A stretch of DNA of 64,000 bases from a bacterium SCSIO 12741 (GTDB lineage: Bacteria > Bacteroidota > Bacteroidia > Flavobacteriales_G > Salibacteraceae): the NCBI GenBank assembly GCA_024398055.1, contig CP073749.1, positions 3,410,594 through 3,474,593 of the forward strand, written 5' to 3'. Positions 27,209-35,604 of this stretch are shown one piece after another; the stretch's first letter is position 1, and the number at the start of each line of letters is the position of its first letter. A program made the translations under genes and the position numbers. The notes beneath the pieces were generated by a model that was not told the DNA's origin, searched no databases, and saw only the letters and a list, made by a program, of their open reading frames with translations.

Positions 27209-27664
27209 CTACATCAAGGCCTTTTCCAAAAGGATCCGATGTTTGCAGGCTATGCCATTCTCCATGATGGGTTCATTGTAGTGTTTAAGAAAGTAATCCT
27301 TCTCTATTCGAATCGGTTCAAATCCCATTTTTTGATACAAGGCGAGCTGACCGATACTTGAATTTCCTGTGGCGATTTGGATTTGATGGAATCCTTTTTC
27401 CTGGGCCAAAGCCTGAGCTTTTTGGAGTAGCTTTTTTCCAATTCCTTGACCTTGATATTCATCGTAAACAGCGATGTTTTTGATCTCGGCTTTGAGCGAA
27501 TTGGCTGGACTTAAAATCAATACTCCAAGTATTTGATCATCGCGTTTGGCTGCCAGACACCAACTGTTCTGTAAGTACTTCCGGATTTGATCTTCCGATG
27601 GATCGGCCATTAGGAGCAGGTTCATGGGAATTTCCTGGAAGGGTATTTGAGTCAAAAGAATCAT
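27209..27664 (-). CDS. GNAT family N-acetyltransferase
   Basis: 151 residues from the ATG at 27664; the frame extends to 27712 but that would overlap the preceding gene by 43 bp. Motif A is clear: IKNIAVYDEYQGQGIGKKLL (the Q/R-x-x-G-x-G acetyl-CoA loop) with motif B near IGQLALYQKMGFEPI. It would acetylate a small molecule or a protein amine; the substrate is unknown. It follows the secreted protein gene at 27670 with a 5-nt gap. Confidence 0.88.
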   Translation of the reverse strand: MILLTQIPFQEIPMNLLLMADPSEDQIRKYLQNSWCLAAKRDDQILGVLILSPANSLKAEIKNIAVYDEYQGQGIGKKLLQKAQALAQEKGFHQIQIATGNSSIGQLALYQKMGFEPIRIEKDYFLKHYNEPIMENGIACKHRILLEKALM

Positions 27665-27669
27665 GTTTT

Positions 27670-28059
27670 CTAATCGCCAACAATCCGAATCCAGGCCTCG
27701 GCACTCCCGCATTTGATAGAGGCAATCTTTACCTTGTATTGGGTGGCTTCACATTCCAAAACATTCACCACCATTTTATCTCCCTTGGATAGACAGCCAG
27801 GGGCATTGACGTTTTTCACGTAGGTCAATTCGTATTCGGTATCACTAATCCATTTTACCTTATTGATGATCTTAGATTCTCCCTTACCAAAGACTTCAAT
27901 CTGCTTGCTTTTGGTGCGGGTCACGGTTACCGTGGTTCCCCCCATATCATAAGCAAATGTGCCTGTTTTAAGCTTACTTAGGCAATCGGAATCCTGGGCT
28001 TGAAGAGAGGAAGCTACCAAGGTGAAAAACAAAGTGGTTATTAGGAAATAGACTTTCAT
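27670..28059 (-). CDS. Small secreted protein of unknown function
   Basis: 129 residues, signal peptide ending SSLQAQ. The mature part is about 107 residues of predicted beta structure with four Cys (SDCLSK, PGCLSK, VLECEA, SIKCGS), likely two disulfides. This size and pattern resemble small beta-sandwich or lipocalin-like periplasmic proteins. A perfect -7 element (28091-28098) precedes it. No family recognised. Confidence 0.7.
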   Translation of the reverse strand: MKVYFLITTLFFTLVASSLQAQDSDCLSKLKTGTFAYDMGGTTVTVTRTKSKQIEVFGKGESKIINKVKWISDTEYELTYVKNVNAPGCLSKGDKMVVNVLECEATQYKVKIASIKCGSAEAWIRIVGD

Positions 28060-28090
28060 ACTGGTTAGGTTTTAGGGTTAACTACATGAA

Positions 28091-28098
28091 CAAACTTA
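28091..28098 (-). promoter_or_regulatory. TAnnTTTG -7 element for the 28059 gene
   Basis: TAAGTTTG on the minus strand, 31 nt before the ATG at 28059; the downstream GNAT gene is probably expressed from it too. Confidence 0.5.
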
Positions 28099-28131
28099 GT
28101 CTATTCCCTTAAATGGGTTGGGAATAGCCTT

Positions 28132-29250
28132 TTACAATGGCTGTTGTTGGGTAATACAGTGTATCATACCTCCATTGGCATAAACATTTCGGCAGTCTAT
28201 TCCAACCACTTCTCGATTGGGGTAAAGGGTTTGTAGCTTACTCAGGGCCAGGCTATCATTCGGATCGGAATAGGTGGGAACAATGACTTTTGTATTGGCG
28301 ATGTAATAGTTGCAATAGGAACCTTGGTACCCCAGTTTTTTGCCGTATTCGGTAACCACGTTATTTTGGGTAAGCGGGAGTTTTAAAAAGTCGTAGGCCT
28401 TTCCATCGGCGTTGCGTGCAGCATAGAGTTTATCAATATCCGTTGGGAGGACATCGTAGGCCAAAAGATCTTCTCGATTCAGAGTAACAATGGTGTTGGA
28501 GTTACCAAAGCGGGCAAATCCGTCAATGTGTTGGTCGGTTATTTCCAATCCAGCTTGCCCATCTAACCAAATGAAGTTTGTTACACCCAAAAACTGAGTA
28601 AAGATCTTCTCGGCTTCAGCTTGTGTCATTCCAGGGTTTCGGTTGGCATTAAGAATCGAACTTTTGCAGGCCATAAGGCTACCATGGCCGTCCATTTCTA
28701 CACTTCCGCCTTCGTTAATCATAATGGAGTTTAGGTTAACTACAGTTCGGTTTTGATCCATCCCAATTTTTGCCGGTACGGCATTGCAATGGCCGTAGTC
28801 GGCTTTGTTGCCCCAGCCATTAAAACCCCAATCTTCGATTACCCAGTTTCCATCCTGATCCTTTACGTAAATTGGACCATTGTCTCTCACCCAGAAATCA
28901 TCGGTTTTGTAGAGTGAAAAGTCTACTTGTCCCAAATCCACTTGAGCTACATTTAACAAGGCCGTAATTCGGTTCTTTTCCACCTGATCGTAGGCTACAA
29001 TATGCACCTTTTCACTGCTGGCCAATTCACGAGTAAGTTCAACCCAGGTTGGATCCAGTCGATCGCGAAAAGTTTTGCCATATTGGTAGTGATGGGGCCA
29101 TTGCAACCAAGTGCCTTCATGCCTTTCACTTTCTTCGGGAAAGGTGTAGGTGCTTTGGCCTGTGACCACTGGAGCTTCCATGACTTCTTTTTTACAGGAG
29201 AAAGAAAAGACGCTGATAACAAGGATAAAAATGAATGTCATGGCTTTCAT
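28132..29250 (-). CDS. Agmatine deiminase/peptidylarginine deiminase-family lipoprotein
   Basis: 372 residues. The lipobox SFSC near residue 19 predicts a lipid-anchored, exported protein. The catalytic set of the guanidine-modifying superfamily is visible: FWVRDNGPIY (Asp), NEGGSVEMDG (Glu), DQHIDGFARF (His) and the nucleophile Cys in NGGMIHCITQQ near the C-terminus. Cytosolic agmatine deiminases make N-carbamoylputrescine, while exported relatives such as Porphyromonas PPAD citrullinate proteins. Export favours the second idea, but the substrate is not shown. The start may be the ATG at 29241 instead. Confidence 0.85.
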   Translation of the reverse strand: MKAMTFIFILVISVFSFSCKKEVMEAPVVTGQSTYTFPEESERHEGTWLQWPHHYQYGKTFRDRLDPTWVELTRELASSEKVHIVAYDQVEKNRITALLNVAQVDLGQVDFSLYKTDDFWVRDNGPIYVKDQDGNWVIEDWGFNGWGNKADYGHCNAVPAKIGMDQNRTVVNLNSIMINEGGSVEMDGHGSLMACKSSILNANRNPGMTQAEAEKIFTQFLGVTNFIWLDGQAGLEITDQHIDGFARFGNSNTIVTLNREDLLAYDVLPTDIDKLYAARNADGKAYDFLKLPLTQNNVVTEYGKKLGYQGSYCNYYIANTKVIVPTYSDPNDSLALSKLQTLYPNREVVGIDCRNVYANGGMIHCITQQQPL

Positions 29251-29336
29251 GTCTGAAACGATTGCTCCGCTTTTTTCGTCTGAAACTCAAAATGGGGAGA
29301 TGATCGAAGATACACAGTTCAGGCGTGTCGATGGAG

Positions 29337-30590
29337 CTATCGCTTCAATATCTTGAAAGATTCGTGCTCCAGTTTTATCCAATACACTCCTGGAGAAAGG
29401 GCGCTAATATCCAGTTTCATCAATCCTCTTGAGTCATGAATAATAACCTCCTTACTTACATTTTGTCCCATGGCGCTAAAGATGAATGCACTTGGATCAA
29501 ATGATCTCCCGTTCAGACCCACTATTTGAACGTAATCCTCCGCTGGATTGGGATAAACATGTAGGCGATTTATGGATCCCCTCTCAAGTTGAGAAAGCGA
29601 TTGGCAATGGAATGAACGCTTAAGAGCTTCTGCAATTTTGGTCCATCCAGCTTCATTGTCTCTCAACTTGCTCCGCTCCTGTTCAATGTGAAAAAATCGG
29701 CCGGAGGTTTGAGTAGCGTTGGATTGACAAGGATCAGAACTGGAATTTATATACCGGCCTTGGGTATTCAAAAAACCTCTTAAGCGGGTCCAGGTGGTAT
29801 CGATGTGCGCCACTTTAAAGGTCAAGCTTGGATCGATCATAAATAGGTTGATCCTAAAGTCATCCAGGTAGTCTGTGGAAGGAGTCTGTTGAGTTCCGTT
29901 GCTCAAGATGACATAGGGATCTGAGCTTTTCTTAGCAAATCCGTGCAGTTGTATAAAGAAACTTTTGTCTATTTCCTGAAAGATCACTTCCGTAGTTTTC
30001 TGAAACAAGGATTGAGTGGTGTGAGACAAATCCGAAATGGGGTAGGGCCTTGAGCTTGAATTACTCGAACAAACTGTAGTAGATCCACTGCAGGTACTGG
30101 GAGAAGAACTGTTGCATCGATGGGTTCCATTTACCTCAAAAAACATCGCCCCGGTTTCCATAAATATATAGGCACCCTGAAGGCCCGTGTTGGCATCTTT
30201 CTTGGCATGAGGAGATTGAATCACCAATGGGCGACAGTAATGAGGGTTGTAGATATAGGCACCCCAGTGGTTTGAATCTTGGGTTTGCAGGAGATAGTAA
30301 AGTTTGTTTTGTCCGGAGGTGGTATCACTAAATTCCAGCAATTCATAACCCACCTTCTGAGCCGAATCTCCTGCGGCCTGATAATGGGTGGCGAGCAAAT
30401 TTTGAATCGTATGCTCCCAAGTTTTTAATTCCCGATTTGTGGGCTCCCGATAGTCCAATCCACTATCCCCGGGCATCGTGCTTATGTGATTACTGATTTC
30501 CTGAAACAAGCTCCCTGTTTTTTTAACGATTTGAGCTTGAATATCCATCCCGAGAATAAGGAGGGGTAGTATTATGAATGAATACTTCAT
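29337..30590 (-). CDS. Secreted protein with type A T9SS sorting domain
   Basis: 417 residues, signal peptide ending GMDIQAQ. The middle contains a Ser/Cys-rich segment (HRCNSSSPSTCSGSTTVCSS) and no recognised enzyme motif. The sorting domain occupies about 343-417: LHVYPNPAEDYVQIVGL, AFIFSAMGQNV, LDISALSPGVYWIKLEHE. The protein should reach the cell surface. It is preceded closely by a lipoprotein gene (10 nt), so the two are probably co-expressed. Confidence 0.8.
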   Translation of the reverse strand: MKYSFIILPLLILGMDIQAQIVKKTGSLFQEISNHISTMPGDSGLDYREPTNRELKTWEHTIQNLLATHYQAAGDSAQKVGYELLEFSDTTSGQNKLYYLLQTQDSNHWGAYIYNPHYCRPLVIQSPHAKKDANTGLQGAYIFMETGAMFFEVNGTHRCNSSSPSTCSGSTTVCSSNSSSRPYPISDLSHTTQSLFQKTTEVIFQEIDKSFFIQLHGFAKKSSDPYVILSNGTQQTPSTDYLDDFRINLFMIDPSLTFKVAHIDTTWTRLRGFLNTQGRYINSSSDPCQSNATQTSGRFFHIEQERSKLRDNEAGWTKIAEALKRSFHCQSLSQLERGSINRLHVYPNPAEDYVQIVGLNGRSFDPSAFIFSAMGQNVSKEVIIHDSRGLMKLDISALSPGVYWIKLEHESFKILKR

Positions 30591-30600
30591 GGTTTATAAT

Positions 30601-31290
30601 TCACTCTAAGGTAATTATTTGCCTCTTTTCTGGTAAGGTGTCAAAACCGAAGGGAGTGGGAGCCCCAAAGGAATAAATCAGCTCGTAATTGCCTTTACCG
30701 CTTACAGGAGTTCGAACCTGGTAATTTCCTTGATCGTACCAAATTTCTGATTCAAGCGTATCCCCCTGGTAAATCGCTTTGGAAGTGATGGGAGGGTTTA
30801 TCCATTTCCAATATGGCTTTACCCTTAAATTAACCTCGAATGTATCACCTCGGTTGAGGCCTGACGCTGGTGATGTTAATTCTGCGAGAACATCGAGAGA
30901 GTCAAACTGGTAGAGTTTATCAATGCGTTCAGTTCTGATTTTGTGGAGGTAGAACACATAACTAAGTAGGTTTAAATCTTGCGATTGCATTTCGGTTGTA
31001 TCTATACTCAGGCCTTCAAAAGTCTTCTTCTGGTACCAAGCATAAAATGCACCATCCTCCAGAAGGCTCTTGGCCTTTTTCATGGCTTGGTACACCTCGT
31101 TAAACTGGGACGGATTATGCATGAACCTCTTTTGTATATCCAGTTGCAATCGGTCTTTTTCCAACAAGAGTAAAGTGTGTGTGGGTGATTCCTTGGTGAC
31201 GGTTGATTCTGGATTGCAGGCAATAAGTAAACCGCTAATTAGAATAGGGAAAACAAGTAAGATAGTCGTTGAGCTACTGGAAGGATTCAT
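30601..31290 (-). CDS. Lipoprotein of unknown function
   Basis: 229 residues. The signal ILISGLLIACNPE ends in a lipobox (LIAC). The C-terminal third is predicted to be a beta-sandwich with the line LTSPASGLNRGDTFEVNLRV and then GKGNYELIYSF, reminiscent of Ig-like or GldM-like periplasmic domains; the resemblance is weak. The ATG lies upstream of a T9SS cargo gene, so the pair may act together at the surface. No family assigned. Confidence 0.65.
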   Translation of the reverse strand: MNPSSSSTTILLVFPILISGLLIACNPESTVTKESPTHTLLLLEKDRLQLDIQKRFMHNPSQFNEVYQAMKKAKSLLEDGAFYAWYQKKTFEGLSIDTTEMQSQDLNLLSYVFYLHKIRTERIDKLYQFDSLDVLAELTSPASGLNRGDTFEVNLRVKPYWKWINPPITSKAIYQGDTLESEIWYDQGNYQVRTPVSGKGNYELIYSFGAPTPFGFDTLPEKRQIITLE

Positions 31291-31341
31291 TGATTTCTTA
31301 AATAAAGTCTTCCGAATGTAACAACCAAAACTTAAGTTGGC

Positions 31342-31713
31342 CTACTTTTTTCGTCTAACCGAGTAAGGCTTCGATTCATCGAGCACCAAGGCTTCTTGAA
31401 GGACTTCCTGAATAGGCGTTAGAGGGATGGATTTCAAGTCTTTGAGCTCTATGCTATACACCTGTTTTCTTCCTTTTGATTCCAGAATTTGTTGGTGGTT
31501 GGATAGTTCGTTCCCACGAGTAAAAGCGAGCTCAACGCTATCATTGGATGTGGGGCTGAGGTAACAGATCCAACTTTTGCCGTAGTAGAAGGGGAGCTTA
31601 AACTTCATCTTCTCGATAAGGTTAAAATCCTTCGTCAACATGTGGTGGAAGAAGAGCATTATCTCCCGTTGATTACCATCATAACCGTATATCCAATCTT
31701 CTATTTCTGACAT
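31342..31713 (-). CDS. DUF1801 domain protein
   Basis: 123 residues, soluble. The N-terminal part IYGYDGNQREIMLFFHHMLT and the following LPFYYGKSWICYLSPTSNDSVELAFTRGNEL fit the DUF1801/YdhG-like fold, an alpha/beta module found in small proteins with unknown roles. The C-terminus is basic (KPYSVRRKK). It is a single gene between the lipoprotein and the exported VOC gene with gaps on both sides. Confidence 0.7.
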   Translation of the reverse strand: MSEIEDWIYGYDGNQREIMLFFHHMLTKDFNLIEKMKFKLPFYYGKSWICYLSPTSNDSVELAFTRGNELSNHQQILESKGRKQVYSIELKDLKSIPLTPIQEVLQEALVLDESKPYSVRRKK

Positions 31714-31779
31714 AATGCGAAGGGCTAAAATATAAAGAGAGGCGTAGAAATGAATCTACAACCTCCCTGGCTCTGGAAT

Positions 31780-32250
31780 CTATTCAGGTGCCGCATAAGT
31801 AACGATATCAATTCCTATTCCGTTGGGGTCCTGAATCGCAAAGTGCCGATCGCCCCAAGGTTCATTTCGAATCTCGATTTGAATAGGGATGCCTTTTTCC
31901 TGTAGGGTAGAGTACCAGGAATCCACATCTTCCACTTCAATGGTGAGGTATACTCCTTGTCCTTGAAAAGCGGGTTGGAAGAGCGGTTTTTGGCTGGCGT
32001 GTTGAGGGAGGAGAAAACTGATTTCCGCTTGCCTGTTGGGCGTATGCAGCAGTAGGTAGAATTCATTTTCAAAGGTTACTCCAAATCCCAATACGTCTTG
32101 GTAAAACTGCTTGGTTGCATCCATTTTATCGGTAATAATTCCGGCATTTAGTTTCATGTCATTTGCGTTTTTAGTGAAGTTGTTTTGTTGTGTCCATCCT
32201 GAAAGGTTCAGTAGGAACAGGAATAAAATAAGGGGAGTAATTCGTTTCAT
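31780..32250 (-). CDS. Exported VOC-family protein
   Basis: 156 residues from the ATG at 32250. A signal peptide (MKRITPLILFLFLLNLSGWTQ) is followed by one VOC module: GIITDKMDATKQFYQDVLGF at the start and GDRHFAIQDPNGIGIDIVTY at the end. Export of a glyoxalase-like protein is uncommon. A perfect -7 element at 32269-32276 lies inside the longer frame that begins at 32271, which supports the 32250 start. Confidence 0.82.
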   Translation of the reverse strand: MKRITPLILFLFLLNLSGWTQQNNFTKNANDMKLNAGIITDKMDATKQFYQDVLGFGVTFENEFYLLLHTPNRQAEISFLLPQHASQKPLFQPAFQGQGVYLTIEVEDVDSWYSTLQEKGIPIQIEIRNEPWGDRHFAIQDPNGIGIDIVTYAAPE

Positions 32251-32268
32251 AATTTGATTTTGATGAAA

Positions 32269-32276
32269 CAAAGCTA
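32269..32276 (-). promoter_or_regulatory. TAnnTTTG -7 element for the exported VOC gene
   Basis: TAGCTTTG on the minus strand, 18 nt before the ATG at 32250. It rules out the upstream ATG/TTG at 32271. Confidence 0.5.
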
Positions 32277-32316
32277 CCGGGACCTAAGCGGGATAAATTG
32301 TAAGAATCGGACAAAC

Positions 32317-33147
32317 TCAGCGCCTAAAGGCCCGATTGGGTGTGATTCCATAAAAGGCCTTAAACTCCTTGATGAAATGTGCCTGATCGAAGTAACCCAG
32401 ATCGTAGAAGATCTTGTCATCCTTTAAGCTTTTAGAAGTAGGATACGTGCCTAATAAGGTTTGAAAACGAACCACCTTGGCAAAGGTTTTAGCGGACTCA
32501 CCAAAGTAAAAAGCAAACAACCGCCTCAATTGACGTTCACTCAATCCAACGTCCAGTTCTGTTACGTTCAAGTTGCCCTGGGCTTTCAAAATTTGTCCCA
32601 TGGCATTTAGGAAGCGACCATCGGCTTGTGGATGCATTTCTTTTTGATCTATCCAGTTTTGAAAAATCAGATCCATCCGCTCAGCGGCACGGCTCAAGGA
32701 AAGAGGAGCCCTTACTTCTCGGATTAGGACATCATTCAGATTGGATTCCACTTCTTGAAGAGGAAGGAATTGCTGGGTAAGGGTGCTCGCGGGAATATCG
32801 AATAAGGTGGGAAATCCGGCCGGTACAAAGCGAATACCTAAATAGTCAAAGGATTGGCCCAATTCAAACTCAACAAACTTTTTGGAGAATCCGGTAATGT
32901 ATAATTGATCGCCTTTTTGCTGTTCCCAAAGAATATCGATGCAACCGTCAGAAGCTACTCGATAGGTGAAAGGTTCGTCCAGAGGGGAGGGTGTTTTCAG
33001 TTGCCAATAGCAGTGAATGAACTCCTTAGCGTCTGATTCCGGCCTAATTTCATGGTAGGCTACTCCGTCCTGAACGCCTTGAATCATGGGTTGGACATAT
33101 TGGAGTGGAGGTAGTCCGGAGAGTTTATGTGCTGAACTCGATTTCAA
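32317..33147 (-). CDS. AraC family transcriptional regulator (DUF6597-type sensor)
   Basis: 276 residues. The N-terminal part (VAYHEIRPESDAKEFIHCYW, YLGIRFVPAGFPTLF) matches the DUF6597-type sensing domain; the C-terminus has a good AraC HTH with LDVGLSERQLRRLFAFYFGE and YDLGYFDQAHFIKEFKAFYG, ending GITPNRAF. A TTG start overlaps the stop of the C45 gene (TTGA); an ATG at 33087 would instead give 256 residues and start nearer the sensing domain. It is translationally adjacent to the C45 hydrolase, so it probably controls or is co-expressed with it. Confidence 0.88.
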   Translation of the reverse strand: MKSSSAHKLSGLPPLQYVQPMIQGVQDGVAYHEIRPESDAKEFIHCYWQLKTPSPLDEPFTYRVASDGCIDILWEQQKGDQLYITGFSKKFVEFELGQSFDYLGIRFVPAGFPTLFDIPASTLTQQFLPLQEVESNLNDVLIREVRAPLSLSRAAERMDLIFQNWIDQKEMHPQADGRFLNAMGQILKAQGNLNVTELDVGLSERQLRRLFAFYFGESAKTFAKVVRFQTLLGTYPTSKSLKDDKIFYDLGYFDQAHFIKEFKAFYGITPNRAFRR

Positions 33148-34367
33148 AGTGATTGTGAAGGAAATGGAATGTTAATGTATTCCGTTTCATGGGGTTTTCC
33201 AGGAGCGATAATGAATTGGGGTTGATCGTCCAGTACATAGATCACACTGGCATAGGTATAAGTGTTGCTCACTACATCAGGCTTTTCGTGATCCCGGGAA
33301 CTTAGAACTTCTTTGATTTCGGCTATACCAAAATCGGCCGTTGTTTGGTTGAAACGCTTCTGGAACGACGGGAAACGCCAGCAAAACTGAGGCATGTCTT
33401 TTAGAGTATATCCGTTTTCATCCAAAGCGGAGAGGTACCAATCGCTATAGCTTTTGTTGGCAACTGGGTAGTTGGTGTGGTAGGTAAAAGGGGCGTCTGC
33501 AAAAGGTTTGAATTCCTCTTTTGATTGGGCTGAACATTCCAGAGAAACTACTTTTTCTTTTCCACCAATCAGGTAGTTCTGACCGGAAGCGTGGTCAATG
33601 GATTTTACCCAGTTCAGGGCTTGATCATATTCGGTGTGGTTTAATGTGCCACGAACGATTCCGCTTACGGGCATTCCTTTCGACTGAGCCTCCAGTTGCA
33701 TGAGAATATTGCAGTTGATGGAAATACTCGAACTATTCATGCCTGTAATTCCAATATGTCCAGGTATGGTTAGAATCAACTTTTCTCGGCCATCCTTCTC
33801 GTTTATTTTCATCACGGTTTGGTAGCCGTGGAAATAGGTGGGGATGTCCATGTTTTGTGCAGCGATGGTTGGGTGGCTATCGGTGTGGTTCACTCCTATG
33901 GAGCTGCATTTATGGGCAAACATGTACTTGGTGCTAAAGAAGAATTCATCCCCCAGCTGATGCATCAGGATGATTGGGTATGGAATTTCCGAACCAGCCG
34001 AAATTCCTTTAATCTCCTCCAGCAATTCGGGGGTCCATTTTTCAAGGGCGGAAGTAAAATCACTTTGGGCAAGAAAGGAGTCGATGTACTGCATCGCATC
34101 CATCTGGGTAGTTTTCCCAATATCGATGAGCAAGGAATCGGTTACGGCCCGAATGTCTTGCTTGAGCAATTGACCGTGCTGAAACCCGCGATCATACGGA
34201 GAGCCGTGCAAATCCAGAACCCGAAGGCTACTATCGGCCATCCAGGTTAGGGTAGAGGCCTTTGGTGAATCTTGGATTCCTTTTGTGAATTCACTTTCCA
34301 GGGTTTGCTCCTGCTGACAAGAAATAGAAAGGAGCGTGACTGCCAGGATCAGGAAAGAATATTTCAT
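33144..34367 (-). CDS. C45-family autoproteolytic acyltransferase/hydrolase, lipoprotein
   Basis: 407 residues. The N-terminus LLSISCQQEQ carries a lipobox. The segment GSPYDRGFQHGQLLKQDI is the family hallmark, and Cys in AHKCSSIGVNHT is the expected N-terminal nucleophile exposed by self-cleavage, as in acyl-CoA:6-aminopenicillanate acyltransferases (AAT). Downstream are AAQNMDIP and IPGHIGITGMNSSSISIN, typical of the NTN fold. It should act in the periplasm on amides or peptides; the substrate is unknown. The AraC gene overlaps its stop. Confidence 0.85.
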   Translation of the reverse strand: MKYSFLILAVTLLSISCQQEQTLESEFTKGIQDSPKASTLTWMADSSLRVLDLHGSPYDRGFQHGQLLKQDIRAVTDSLLIDIGKTTQMDAMQYIDSFLAQSDFTSALEKWTPELLEEIKGISAGSEIPYPIILMHQLGDEFFFSTKYMFAHKCSSIGVNHTDSHPTIAAQNMDIPTYFHGYQTVMKINEKDGREKLILTIPGHIGITGMNSSSISINCNILMQLEAQSKGMPVSGIVRGTLNHTEYDQALNWVKSIDHASGQNYLIGGKEKVVSLECSAQSKEEFKPFADAPFTYHTNYPVANKSYSDWYLSALDENGYTLKDMPQFCWRFPSFQKRFNQTTADFGIAEIKEVLSSRDHEKPDVVSNTYTYASVIYVLDDQPQFIIAPGKPHETEYINIPFPSQSL

Positions 34368-34428
34368 ACCATTATTTTCTGGTGCCCGAAGATACCAGAT
34401 AACGGTTCATATACTTTCAAATTAGGAC

Positions 34429-34614
34429 TTATTCTCCTGAGGTGTCGGTTGATTTTTTATCCTGGGTGATTAAGGCGGTTCCAATCAGGGTAACGCCTAA
34501 AAATATCCCCATGAAGTAATCCAAAAAATCAGCACCATAATAAGCTTGATTAGCACTTGCCATCAAACCTGCTGCACCAATGGAAATGATAATGTATTTA
34601 AGTGATTTGGACAT
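34429..34614 (-). CDS. Small two-helix membrane protein
   Basis: 61 residues from the ATG at 34614; the longer frame from 34668 adds 18 residues with no start support. Two hydrophobic segments (about 6-22 and 30-49) enclose a loop NQAYYGADFLDYF, and the tail is polar (DKKSTDTSGE). Unknown family. It lies alone between the C45 gene and the DODA-type dioxygenase. Confidence 0.6.
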   Translation of the reverse strand: MSKSLKYIIISIGAAGLMASANQAYYGADFLDYFMGIFLGVTLIGTALITQDKKSTDTSGE

Positions 34615-34715
34615 CGTGAATGATTTTGTTTCTACCAAAATAGCGAAACTCTCATCCACCACCGTCAAAATTCCGGCCTATGGTTTCAGGCAGGTATGAG
34701 CGGTAAATTGGGCGA

Positions 34716-35603
34716 TTAAGCCAATCGAACACTGGTCATGGTTAGGGATCCTGCCAGAGGTTTGTCGTTAAAGATCGACACCTGGTCTTTGTTGTCCTGC
34801 AGACCTAAAGTATAGAGTAGAGGCAAGTAGTGCTCGGGAGTTGGAATAGCGAGATCAAAAGCTCGCCCTTGTTTACGGAAATCGATCAATTCTTTGTGGT
34901 TTCCATCAAGAATCCATTGTCTACTCTTTTCACTGGCCTCCATGGCCCAATCGTAGGCATAATTTTCTTGGGCTTTGTCCCAAGCTACTTTGCCCAGGTT
35001 GTGCACAATGTTTCCGCTTCCTACCAACAATACGCCACGTTCCCGTAGTTTTTTCAACTGTCCAGCCAATTCGTAGTGATAGGCAGCGGGCTTGGTATAA
35101 TCAATACTCAGTTGGAGAACAGGTATATCGGCTTCGGGAAAGAGGGGTTTAATGACCGTCCAGGAGCCGTGGTCCAATCCCCACTGATGATCCATTTGAA
35201 CGGTATTTTCTGGCTGTATCATCTGTCCCAATTCCTGAGCCAGTGCTGGGTGACCCGGAGCCGGGTACTGCACCTCGTACAGTTCCTTCGGAAATCCACC
35301 AAAATCGTGAATCGTTCTTGGATTTTCGACAGCGGTTACGTAGGTCCCCCGAGTTTCCCAGTGAGCCGAAATAACGATAATGGCATTGGGCTTCTGCAGG
35401 TATTCTCGTTGCTTTTTAAATCCTTGGACGAATTCGTTGTCTTCAATCCCATTCATGGGCGAGCCATGCCCCAAGAATAGGACAGGCATTCGCTCTGAAT
35501 GGTCAAATAATGTGCTTAGATTTTCCAGTTTTTTCATGGACGATAGCATAGGCAGGGACAAGGCTCCAATCCCCATAAGTTTAAGAAAATCTTTTCGTTT
35601 CAT
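34716..35603 (-). CDS. DODA-type extradiol dioxygenase with N-terminal signal
   Basis: 295 residues from the ATG at 35603 (the frame extends to 35657, which would overlap the upstream gene). The N-terminus MKRKDFLKLMGIGALSLPML is a Sec/Tat-like signal. The metal site of the YgiD/4,5-DOPA dioxygenase family is visible: LFLGHGSPMN (His), SAHWETRGT (His), HQWGLDHGSW and the GSGNIVHNLG loop. Relatives cleave catechol rings such as DOPA or reduced aromatics. It is 1 nt after the NmrA-like gene, so they form one operon under the HxlR system. Confidence 0.88.
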   Translation of the reverse strand: MKRKDFLKLMGIGALSLPMLSSMKKLENLSTLFDHSERMPVLFLGHGSPMNGIEDNEFVQGFKKQREYLQKPNAIIVISAHWETRGTYVTAVENPRTIHDFGGFPKELYEVQYPAPGHPALAQELGQMIQPENTVQMDHQWGLDHGSWTVIKPLFPEADIPVLQLSIDYTKPAAYHYELAGQLKKLRERGVLLVGSGNIVHNLGKVAWDKAQENYAYDWAMEASEKSRQWILDGNHKELIDFRKQGRAFDLAIPTPEHYLPLLYTLGLQDNKDQVSIFNDKPLAGSLTMTSVRLA

Positions 35604-35604
35604 T

